Part shown: in pieces, positions 14,961-22,396 of the stretch | How positions within the stretch are numbered: the stretch's first letter is position 1 | How the letters are laid out: every line of letters starts with the position of its first letter | Assembly: GCA_900554695.1 (NCBI GenBank) | Contig: USHV01000035.1 | Coordinates: 1-27,340 of the forward strand | Length of the DNA stretch: 27,340 nucleotides | Origin: an uncultured Prevotella sp. | Lineage (GTDB): Bacteria; Bacteroidota; Bacteroidia; Bacteroidales; Bacteroidaceae | Direction of reading: 5' to 3' | Notes under the pieces: generated by a model | Seen by the model: the letters and a program-made list of their open reading frames with translations, nothing else | The model's database searches: none | Told to the model about the DNA's origin: nothing | Made by a program: the position numbers and the translations under genes

Positions 14961-16229
14961 ATGAATATATCTGGAACAAACTTAATGCGTGTCACACGCG
15001 CATTCTTTACGGCATTCGTGTGCCTTATTACGGCCGTTGTTTCGGCGCAGACAGCTCAGCCGAAAGCCGGAGGTCTACCCGTGATATACATCGACACGCC
15101 CGACTCGTCGGCCATAACTTCGCGCGACATCTGGACGAAAGACTGCCGCATGAGGATTGTCAGACCCGATGGAACCGTGGATTTTCGCTCTCATAACGTT
15201 GATGTCAAGGGTCGCGGACATTCCACGTTTGCCAAGCCGAAGAAGCCATACGCCATAAAACTCGACGGCCGTCATTCCATTCTCGGAATGGCTCCCGGCA
15301 AGCGTTGGGCTCTGCTTGCCAATTTCATGGACCACAGTCAGCTGCGCAACATGCTTGCCCTTGAGGTGGCACGCCATACGTCGCTCGCCTGGACTCCCGA
15401 CTGCCGGCCGGTGGACGTGGTGCTCAACGGACGGCCGCAAGGTCTCTATCTGCTGTGCGAGCAGGTGAGAGTTGCGCGCGGCCGCGTTGAAATCGATGAA
15501 AATAAAGGATTTCTTTTCGAGTTCGACAGATACGACGACGGCGACCCTCGCTTCTTCACGGCGCATCGCCATCTGCCTGTCAACATCAAGTCGCCCGACC
15601 CTTTGACCGACGCTATGAAGGAAAAAGCACGCCGTATGTTCGATGAAATCGAGCAAAAGCTCTATTCTCCGCATCCCGACATGCGCGAGATATACAATAG
15701 ATATATCGATGCCGAATCGTTCGCCGACGGGTGGCTGGTGCACGAGATAGCGCAGAACGCCGAGCCGAACGGACCGCGCAGCTGCTATATGTATTGCGAC
15801 GAAGGCGGCAGACTGACGGCAGGACCTGTCTGGGATTTCGATCTCGCTTTCATCACCGTGGGGCTTGACGACGGCGGCGACCTGCGTCCCTCGCGGCTCA
15901 ATCGTACTGATGTGCGCCTGCTCACCACCGACAGCCTTTACAACCGCAACGCGCTGTGGTACGACCGACTGCTTTCCGACCCTGAGTTTGTTGCCGTCGT
16001 GAAGCGCCGTTGGCAAGCGTTGAAACCACATATCCCCGATATAATCGCCCGTTTTGACTGCTGGCGCGCGACAATTGAGCCTTCAGCCATTGCCGACGAG
16101 CACATGTGGGCTTCGCTCGATCCTGCCCGTTTCGACACGTTCGTAACCTTCCGTTCGTCTTCAGAAAACCTTAGGAAGACATTTCTTGAGCGTGTCAGCC
16201 GTATGGACCGGCTTATTGACTCGCTCTGA
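14961..16229 (+). CDS. secreted CotH-family kinase-like protein
   Basis: This 422-residue protein has a signal peptide (about 9-29, ending VVSA before QT), so it is exported. The rest matches the CotH family, whose founding member in Bacillus phosphorylates spore-coat protein. Visible landmarks are KGRGHSTFAKPKKPYAIKL (83-101), WALLANFMDHSQLRN (116-130), GLYLLCEQV (161-169) with the nucleotide-binding Glu, NAEPNGPRS (266-274) and GPVWDFDLAF (288-297) with the metal-binding Asp residues. Start 14961 lies 3 nt after the lipocalin stop; Met9 at 14985 would give a more compact signal peptide. In Bacteroidetes, CotH proteins are common secreted proteins, and their substrates are mostly unknown. 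Confidence 0.9.
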   Translation: MNISGTNLMRVTRAFFTAFVCLITAVVSAQTAQPKAGGLPVIYIDTPDSSAITSRDIWTKDCRMRIVRPDGTVDFRSHNVDVKGRGHSTFAKPKKPYAIKLDGRHSILGMAPGKRWALLANFMDHSQLRNMLALEVARHTSLAWTPDCRPVDVVLNGRPQGLYLLCEQVRVARGRVEIDENKGFLFEFDRYDDGDPRFFTAHRHLPVNIKSPDPLTDAMKEKARRMFDEIEQKLYSPHPDMREIYNRYIDAESFADGWLVHEIAQNAEPNGPRSCYMYCDEGGRLTAGPVWDFDLAFITVGLDDGGDLRPSRLNRTDVRLLTTDSLYNRNALWYDRLLSDPEFVAVVKRRWQALKPHIPDIIARFDCWRATIEPSAIADEHMWASLDPARFDTFVTFRSSSENLRKTFLERVSRMDRLIDSL

Positions 16230-16658
16230 CTGCGCGTCGTTGTGTCCTTATCACGTGTTTCGGATGGTCTCGACAGCTGTCCGTCGGGTGTTATAATCGT
16301 TTACGATAACAATTAAGATGCCGTTTCTCCCAACGGGTATCATACGTCATAAAATGCCGTTGAAATCGGTTGTTTTTGCATAAATGTATTGAAAGGAAAG
16401 TGACAGACCTTGACAATAATTTCCCGGAAATCGGGAATTTTAGAATACATGTGCGCCAGAGAAACCGCGTTCACTGCATCATTGCATTACATCGGAAATA
16501 TCTCGGCAAAGCTTAATACGCGTTGTCGGTTTTGGTTAATTCCTCTTTCGTATTTCTTCCTGCCATCAACGGCTTACCTGCATAACTCCGTTTGCATTGT
16601 GCTTTGTTCCTGTGCCATGGCAGACAATCCGCCAACATATTGATTTTTATTGAAATAC
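16230..16658. other. gene-free intergenic region before the suf promoter
   Basis: No supported gene lies in these 430 nt. There are small dyads: GACAGCTGTC at 16272-16281, ATCGT/ACGAT near 16296-16307, and TTCCCG/CGGGAA followed by TTTT near 16424-16441, a weak terminator candidate. A 77-codon open stretch at 16410-16643 has no recognisable protein features. Confidence 0.5.
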
Positions 16659-16690
16659 TTGTGCACAGTATTTATTTTTTATTATCTTTG
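16659..16690 (+). promoter_or_regulatory. promoter of the suf operon
   Basis: TTG at 16659-16661 is followed, after 21 nt, by TATCTTTG at 16683-16690, a perfect -7 element. The leader of about 50 nt before sufB contains a possible hairpin (GCCGG at 16708 with CCGGC near 16733). I recognise no IscR-like operator. Confidence 0.6.
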
Positions 16691-16746
16691 CAAAAATATA
16701 AACAAATGCCGGAAGGGAAGGTTTCCGCGACCGGCCGTGTAAAAAG

Positions 16747-18204
16747 ATGGATAGCAATAATAACAATCAGAATGAATTTGTGCGCAAGGTGGCCGAACAG
16801 AAATATGCTTTCGGCTTCACCACTGACGTACATACGGATATAATAGACAAAGGACTTAACGAGGACGTGGTGCGTCTCATCTCGCAGAAGAAGGGTGAGC
16901 CCGACTGGATGCTAGACTTCCGTCTCAAGGCTTTTGAGTTCTGGAAGACGCAGAAGCAGCCGTCGTGGGGACATATCCACCTGCCGGAGATAGACTATCA
17001 GGCCATTTCCTACTATGCCGACCCTATGGCAAAGAAGAAGGACGACGGCAAGAAGGAGATAGACCCGGAGCTGATGAAGACGTTCGACAAGCTGGGCATT
17101 CCGCTCGAGGAGCGTCTGGCGCTGAGCGGAGTGGCCGTGGATGCCATCATGGACTCGGTGTCGGTGAAGACCACGTTCAAGGAGAAACTGGCTGAGAAGG
17201 GCATCATATTCTGCTCGATAGGCGACGCCATAAAGAATCATCCCGACCTCGTTCGCGAGTATCTCGGTTCTGTAGTGCCCTATCGCGACAACTTCTTCGC
17301 AGCGCTCAACAGCGCTGTGTTCAGCGACGGCTCGTTCGTATATATCCCCAAAGGCGTGCGCTGCCCGATGGAGCTGAGCTCTTATTTCCGCATCAACGCC
17401 CGCAACACGGGTCAGTTCGAGCGTACACTGATAGTGGCCGACGACGATTCTTACGTGTCGTATCTCGAAGGATGCACCGCCCCGATGCGCGACGAGAACC
17501 AGCTGCACGCCGCAATCGTGGAGATAGTGGTGAAGGACAACGCCGAGGTGAAATACTCAACCGTGCAGAACTGGTACCCGGGCGACGAGAACGGACGCGG
17601 CGGTGTGTATAACCTTGTTACCAAGCGCGGCGACCTGCGCGGCGTAAACTCCAAGCTGTCGTGGACACAGGTGGAGACCGGTTCGGCCATAACGTGGAAG
17701 TATCCGTCGTGCGTTCTGCGCGGCGACAACTCGCAGGCAGAGTTCTACAGCGTGGCTGTTACGAATCATTATCAGCAGGCCGATACTGGCACGAAGATGA
17801 TACACATGGGCAAGAACACCCGCAGTACAATCATAAGCAAGGGCATCAGCGCCGGACACAGCCAGAACTCTTACCGCGGACTGGTGAGAGCCACGGCCGG
17901 AGCGGACAATGCCCGCAACTACAGCTCGTGCGACAGTCTGCTGCTCGGAAGCGAGTGCGGCGCGCATACATTCCCTTACATGGACATACACAACGACACG
18001 GCAGTGGTGGAACACGAGGCCACGACGAGCAAGATAAGCGAGGACCAGCTGTTCTACTGCAACCAGCGAGGCATCTCCACCGAGCATGCCATCGGACTGA
18101 TAGTGAACGGCTACGCCAAGGAAGTGCTCAACAAGCTGCCAATGGAGTTCGCCGTAGAGGCTCAGAAGCTGCTCAGCGTATCGCTCGAGGGCACCGTGGG
18201 CTGA
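16747..18204 (+). CDS. sufB: Fe-S cluster assembly scaffold protein SufB
   Basis: The 485-residue length is typical of SufB, the scaffold subunit of the cytoplasmic SufBC2D complex on which iron-sulfur clusters are built. Family segments are clear throughout: YAFGFTTDVHTDIIDKGLNE near the N-terminus, FKEKLAEKGIIFCSIGDA, VYIPKGVRCPMELSSYFRIN, YLEGCTAPMRDENQLHAAIV and, near the C-terminus, SCDSLLLGSECGAHTFPY, then VVEHEATTSKISEDQLFYCNQRG. The beta-helical core and the conserved C-terminal Cys/Glu region are intact. It is the first gene of the operon, with a clear upstream promoter; sufC, sufD and sufS follow, but an outer-membrane protein gene comes between sufB and sufC. Confidence 0.98.
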   Translation: MDSNNNNQNEFVRKVAEQKYAFGFTTDVHTDIIDKGLNEDVVRLISQKKGEPDWMLDFRLKAFEFWKTQKQPSWGHIHLPEIDYQAISYYADPMAKKKDDGKKEIDPELMKTFDKLGIPLEERLALSGVAVDAIMDSVSVKTTFKEKLAEKGIIFCSIGDAIKNHPDLVREYLGSVVPYRDNFFAALNSAVFSDGSFVYIPKGVRCPMELSSYFRINARNTGQFERTLIVADDDSYVSYLEGCTAPMRDENQLHAAIVEIVVKDNAEVKYSTVQNWYPGDENGRGGVYNLVTKRGDLRGVNSKLSWTQVETGSAITWKYPSCVLRGDNSQAEFYSVAVTNHYQQADTGTKMIHMGKNTRSTIISKGISAGHSQNSYRGLVRATAGADNARNYSSCDSLLLGSECGAHTFPYMDIHNDTAVVEHEATTSKISEDQLFYCNQRGISTEHAIGLIVNGYAKEVLNKLPMEFAVEAQKLLSVSLEGTVG

Positions 18205-18207
18205 TAA

Positions 18208-19011
18208 ATGTTCTATATTACCGTAAAACGGTTTTTCAATATGAGAATAACAGGTGTTGCTGTCTTGATATTCGTCCTATGTGTGGTTGCCTCCGACATG
18301 AGGGCGCAGGACGATGTCACAAGACGTTGGGCGTTCGATATAAGGATAAGTCCGGTGAAGCCGGTCGTGTCGCTCAACGAGACGCCATCAAATCAATATG
18401 ACCCGATAAGATCGGGTGGAGGACCGAATTTCTCGGCACATCTCGAATATTTCATACCGCATACAGGTTTCTCGCTTGTGGGCGGTTATGATCAGGAGAC
18501 GATGGATTTCTTTGCGGGTGACGTGTCCGCGGAGTTATCGCAGATAATGTTCGGTGGCAGATGGTATTTCCTTTCGCCCGGCAGTCCGCTGCAACCATAC
18601 CTCGGAGCAGGCACCTATTGGAATGTGGCAGGCCGTAAGTCGTCGGGAACAATGAGTATGTCCGGCTCGCAAAACTATGAGCGGAACTATCGCGTCAGCT
18701 GTCCGTTGTTGAGCGTGGCACCGTCTGTCGGGCTCGATGTCTATTTCTTCTCGTGTCTGGCTGTGGAACTTGACTATGGTTTCCGTCTCGCTATTGACGG
18801 CCGTACCACGACAGAGACGAAATACAACGGTGACGGACAGACCTATGCCGTGCGCTCCCCGATGCACCGCCACGCCTTTTCGGCTGGACTGAAAGCTTCG
18901 TTCCCGTTCCGCTTCACGGGCAGCGATTTCAGTGGTCTGCTCGATTCCATATTGGGGATAGAGCGTAGCGGAGGCAGCAAAAAGGTAAAATTAAATTTGG
19001 ATAATTATTAA
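18208..19011 (+). CDS. outer-membrane beta-barrel protein lodged in the suf operon
   Basis: The frame gives 267 residues from 18208, 3 nt after sufB. Met12 at 18241 is an equally good or better start because it yields a compact signal peptide (MRITGVAVLIFVLCVVASDMRA). The mature part alternates polar and aromatic residues in a way typical of a small 8- to 10-strand porin-like barrel: NFSAHLEYFIPHTGFSLVGG, QIMFGGRWYFL, PYLGAGTYWNV, APSVGLDVYFFSCLAVELDY and HRHAFSAGLKASFPFRF. It is probably an outer-membrane protein of unknown role. It has no obvious functional link to Fe-S assembly but shares the strand and tight spacing of the operon. A small hairpin with a T-tract lies between the two possible starts. 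Confidence 0.75.
   Translation: MFYITVKRFFNMRITGVAVLIFVLCVVASDMRAQDDVTRRWAFDIRISPVKPVVSLNETPSNQYDPIRSGGGPNFSAHLEYFIPHTGFSLVGGYDQETMDFFAGDVSAELSQIMFGGRWYFLSPGSPLQPYLGAGTYWNVAGRKSSGTMSMSGSQNYERNYRVSCPLLSVAPSVGLDVYFFSCLAVELDYGFRLAIDGRTTTETKYNGDGQTYAVRSPMHRHAFSAGLKASFPFRFTGSDFSGLLDSILGIERSGGSKKVKLNLDNY
18220..18236 (+). terminator. small hairpin with T-tract after sufB (possible weak terminator)
   Basis: ACCGT (18220-18224) pairs with ACGGT (18228-18232) across AAA, followed directly by TTTT. The stem is only 5 bp, so termination would be partial at best. Its location just after sufB, and before the better start of the barrel protein, suggests it may set the sufB to sufCDS ratio. Confidence 0.3.
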
Positions 19012-19038
19012 ACACTTACGTCAGAAATACAAACAGTT

Positions 19039-19794
19039 ATGTTAGAGATAAAAGACTTGCATGCCAAAATAGGCGACAAAGAAATATTGAAAGGTATCAA
19101 CCTTACGATAAAGGACGGCGAGACACACGCCATAATGGGCCCAAATGGCTCGGGAAAATCCACTCTCAGCGCGGTGCTTACGGGCAATCCGCTCTATGAG
19201 GTGACCGCCGGCTCGGCTTACTTCAATGGCAAGAACCTGCTGGAGATGAAGCCGGAGGAGCGCGCCAACGAGGGAATATTCCTTTCGTTCCAGTATCCTG
19301 TGGAGATACCGGGCGTGTCGATGACTAACTTCCTGAAGACCGCCGTCAACGAGAAACGCAAGTATCACGGCCTGCCGGAGCTGAAGACAGCGGAGTTTCT
19401 GAAGCTCATGAACGAGAAACGCAAGATTGTCGAGCTCGGCAGCAAGTTCACACGCCGCTCGGTGAACGAGGGATTCAGCGGCGGAGAAAAGAAGCGCAAC
19501 GAGATATTCCAGATGGCAATGCTCGAACCGAAGCTCGCCATTCTCGACGAGACTGACTCTGGTCTGGACGTCGATGCGCTGCGCATCGTGGCCGAAGGTG
19601 TGAACAAACTGAAGACACCGGAGTCGAGTACGATCGTCATAACCCACTATGAGCGTCTGCTCGACATCATCAAACCCGACGTGGTTCACGTGCTCTATAA
19701 GGGTCGTATCGTGAAGACCGCCGGACCGGAACTGTCGAAGGAAATTGAGGAAAGAGGTTACGACTGGATTAAGGCAGAAATCGGAGAGGAGTGA
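19039..19794 (+). CDS. sufC: SUF ATPase SufC
   Basis: This 251-residue ABC-type ATPase drives the conformational cycle of the SufBC2D complex in the cytoplasm and has no membrane partner. The motifs are complete: Walker A GPNGSGKST (34-42), a Q-loop in LSFQYPVEIPG, signature SGGEKKRNE (147-155), Walker B LAILDE (166-171) with D-loop TDSGLD, and the switch His203 in THYERLL. The EKKRNE form of the signature and the FSGGEKKR context are characteristic of SufC as opposed to transporter ATPases. It starts 27 nt after the barrel-protein gene and ends within the ribosome-binding region of sufD, indicating translational coupling. Confidence 0.98.
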   Translation: MLEIKDLHAKIGDKEILKGINLTIKDGETHAIMGPNGSGKSTLSAVLTGNPLYEVTAGSAYFNGKNLLEMKPEERANEGIFLSFQYPVEIPGVSMTNFLKTAVNEKRKYHGLPELKTAEFLKLMNEKRKIVELGSKFTRRSVNEGFSGGEKKRNEIFQMAMLEPKLAILDETDSGLDVDALRIVAEGVNKLKTPESSTIVITHYERLLDIIKPDVVHVLYKGRIVKTAGPELSKEIEERGYDWIKAEIGEE

Positions 19795-19796
19795 TT

Positions 19797-21140
19797 ATGG
19801 GAAGCGAGAAACAGTATATAGACCTTTACAAGTCGGGACGCGACGCGTTGTTCGGCCATAGTGCCGCAGCTCTCAACGCTGTGCGCGACAAGGCCTTCGA
19901 CGACTTTTGCCGTCTCGGATTTCCCACACGTAAGGTGGAGAAATACAAATACACCGACATCAGCGAGATATTCAGTCCTGATTACGGTCTCAATCTCAAC
20001 CGTCTGGACATTCCTGTGAATCCTTACGACGCTTTCCGCTGCGACGTACCGAACCTCAGCACGTCGCTCTATTTCGTGGTGAACGATGCTTTTTATAGCC
20101 GTCTGCTGCCCAAGTCTTCGCTTCCCGAAGGCGTGTATGTTGGTTCGCTTAACGCTTATGCCGCAGAAAATCCCGATTTCATCGCCAGATATTACGCCCG
20201 CATCGCCCGTACGGATGCCGATGCCGTGACTGCGCTCAACACCATGTTGGCCCAGGACGGACTGCTCGTCCACGTGCCGCGCAACGTGAAGGTGGAGCGC
20301 GCCATACAGGTGATAAACATTCTTCGTGCCGATGTCGATCTGATGGTCAACCGCCGTGTGCTCATCGTTCTTGACGAAGGAGCGGAGGCTAAGTTGCTTT
20401 TCTGCGACCATACTGCCGACGAACGCCGGTTCCTTGCCACTCAGGTGACGGAGGCTTATGTCGGAGCCAATGCGTCGCTCGAGCTTTATTGCATGGAGGA
20501 GACGCATCATCTGAACAATCGCGTGAGCAATGTCTATATCGATCAGCAGGCAGACAGCCGCGTAAGCCATAACGTCATAACCCTGCACAACGGCGTGACG
20601 CGCAACTGCTTGGAGCTCGCTCTCCGCGGTCAGGGCGCTGAGTGCAACGTCAACGGATTCGTGATTGCCGACAAGAACCAGCATATTGACAACAACACTC
20701 TCATCGATCATCAGGCGTCACATTGCACGAGTAATGAGCTATACAAGTATGTGCTCGACGGCCATTCCACCGGTGCTTTCGCCGGAAAGGTGCTTGTTCG
20801 CGAGGGCGCTCAGAAGACTGTGTCCGACGAGGTCAACCGTAACTTGTGCGCCACAAAGGAAGCCCGTATGTACACTCAGCCTATGCTCGAGATTTATGCC
20901 GACGATGTGAAGTGCTCTCACGGTTCTACCGTGGGCCAGCTCAACGACGCGGCTCTGTTCTATATGCGCCAGCGTGGCATCTCGGTGAAGGAAGCACGTC
21001 TTCTGCTTGAGTTCGCTTTCATCAACGAAGTGGTTGACAAGATAACGCTCGAACCGCTGCGCGACCGTCTGCACTATCTCGTTGAGAAGCGCTTCCGCGG
21101 CGAGCTGTGCAAGTGTGAGGGCTGCCGTCTGTGCAAATAA
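19797..21140 (+). CDS. sufD: Fe-S cluster assembly protein SufD
   Basis: I choose ATG 19797, giving 447 residues, because GGAGAGGAG at 19783-19791 is a strong Shine-Dalgarno sequence 5 nt upstream; a GTG at 19791 lies within it. SufD is the SufB paralogue in SufBC2D and helps iron entry. The C-terminal core is clear: CNVNGFVIADKNQHIDNNTL, GAFAGKVLVREGAQKT, and DDVKCSHGSTVGQL with the conserved His, followed by FYMRQRGIS. The N-terminal region has RKVEKYKYTDISEIF, usual for the family. The C-terminus ends in a short Cys-rich tail, CKCEGCRLCK, with a C-x-C-x2-C-x2-C spacing that could hold metal. The sufS gene follows after 28 nt. Confidence 0.97.
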   Translation: MGSEKQYIDLYKSGRDALFGHSAAALNAVRDKAFDDFCRLGFPTRKVEKYKYTDISEIFSPDYGLNLNRLDIPVNPYDAFRCDVPNLSTSLYFVVNDAFYSRLLPKSSLPEGVYVGSLNAYAAENPDFIARYYARIARTDADAVTALNTMLAQDGLLVHVPRNVKVERAIQVINILRADVDLMVNRRVLIVLDEGAEAKLLFCDHTADERRFLATQVTEAYVGANASLELYCMEETHHLNNRVSNVYIDQQADSRVSHNVITLHNGVTRNCLELALRGQGAECNVNGFVIADKNQHIDNNTLIDHQASHCTSNELYKYVLDGHSTGAFAGKVLVREGAQKTVSDEVNRNLCATKEARMYTQPMLEIYADDVKCSHGSTVGQLNDAALFYMRQRGISVKEARLLLEFAFINEVVDKITLEPLRDRLHYLVEKRFRGELCKCEGCRLCK

Positions 21141-21168
21141 AATATGTTTCAATAATAAAAAGAATATC

Positions 21169-22386
21169 ATGGCATACGATGTAAATACCATCCGTAAGGA
21201 TTTTCCGATACTTTCCACCACAGTCTATGACAAGCCTTTGGTTTATCTCGACAACGCCGCCACGACGCAGAAGCCGCTTTGTGTGCTCGACGCCATGCGC
21301 AACGAGTATCTCAATGCCAACGCCAATGTGCACCGTGGAGTGCATTATCTGTCGCAGCAGGCAACCGAACTGCATGAGGCTGCGCGCGAGGCGGTGCGTC
21401 GTTTCATCAATGCCGGAAAGACTGAAGAGGTGATCTTTACGCGTGGAACCACTGAGAGCATCAATCTCGTGGCATCGTCCTTCTGCGATGCTTTCATGAA
21501 AGAGGGTGATGAAATCATCGTTTCCATGATGGAACATCACTCAAACATCGTGCCGTGGCAGATTCAGGCAGCGCGTCGCGGAATCGCTATAAAGGTGATA
21601 CCGATAAATGATAAGGGCAAGCTCGACATGGAAGCGTATGCCGCTTTGTTCAATGAGCGCACTAAGATTGTAAGTGTAGCCCATGTGAGCAACGTCCTCG
21701 GAACGGTAAATCCAGTGAAGGACATCATACGGATTGCCCACGAACACGACGTGCCGGTGCTTATAGACGGTGCGCAGAGTACGCCTCATTTCAAGGTGGA
21801 TGTGCAGGATATGGACTGCGATTTCTTCGCTTTCAGCGGACATAAGATATATGGTCCTACCGGTATCGGTGTGCTTTACGGTAAAGAAAAGTGGCTCGAC
21901 AGCATGCCGCCATATCAGGGTGGTGGCGAGATGATAGAGAGTGTTTCGTTCGAGAAAACCGTTTTCGAACATCTGCCGTTCAAGTTTGAGGCAGGAACTC
22001 CCGACTACATAGCTACTCACGGACTCGCTGTGGCACTCGATTATGTAAATAAGATAGGTATCGATAATATCTCCGCGCACGAACGGGAACTCACATCCTA
22101 TTGCATGGAACAGATGCGTACTATCGATGAAATCGCGCTTTTCGGCACGTCGGAGCATAAAGACGCCGTTGTCTCATTCCTCGTAGGAAAGATTCATCAC
22201 CTTGATATGGGTACCTTGCTCGACCGTCTCGGTATCGCTGTCCGCACCGGTCACCACTGTGCGCAGCCCGTCATGCAGCGCTACGGCATACAAGGTACGG
22301 TGCGTGCTTCCTTTGCGATGTACAACACAAAGGAGGAAATTGACGCGCTTGTCGCAGGAGTAAAGCGTGTGAGCCGTATGTTCTGA
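21169..22386 (+). CDS. sufS: cysteine desulfurase SufS
   Basis: I choose ATG 21169, which follows A-rich sequence, over the longer frame that begins inside sufD; this gives 405 residues. SufS is a PLP-dependent type II cysteine desulfurase that takes sulfur from cysteine as a persulfide for SufBCD. The active-site elements are complete: YLDNAATTQKP (27-37), HH at 123-124, Asp200 and Gln203 in LIDGAQS, PLP-binding Lys226 in SGHKIYGPTG, and catalytic Cys364 in RTGHHCAQP, the motif that distinguishes SufS from IscS. No sufE or sufU sulfur-acceptor gene lies in the window, so the acceptor must be encoded elsewhere. The regulator gene starts 10 nt downstream. Confidence 0.97.
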   Translation: MAYDVNTIRKDFPILSTTVYDKPLVYLDNAATTQKPLCVLDAMRNEYLNANANVHRGVHYLSQQATELHEAAREAVRRFINAGKTEEVIFTRGTTESINLVASSFCDAFMKEGDEIIVSMMEHHSNIVPWQIQAARRGIAIKVIPINDKGKLDMEAYAALFNERTKIVSVAHVSNVLGTVNPVKDIIRIAHEHDVPVLIDGAQSTPHFKVDVQDMDCDFFAFSGHKIYGPTGIGVLYGKEKWLDSMPPYQGGGEMIESVSFEKTVFEHLPFKFEAGTPDYIATHGLAVALDYVNKIGIDNISAHERELTSYCMEQMRTIDEIALFGTSEHKDAVVSFLVGKIHHLDMGTLLDRLGIAVRTGHHCAQPVMQRYGIQGTVRASFAMYNTKEEIDALVAGVKRVSRMF

Positions 22387-22396
22387 GTATCTGAGA

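Noticed and set aside
15075..16031. 318-codon minus-strand open frame
   Set aside because: It is opposite the CotH gene, whose catalytic motifs are intact. It is a composition shadow.
16706..16843. Short upstream reading frame overlapping the sufB start
   Set aside because: It opens at an ATG in the leader and overlaps sufB in another frame. There is no ribosome-binding site and no leader-peptide pattern.
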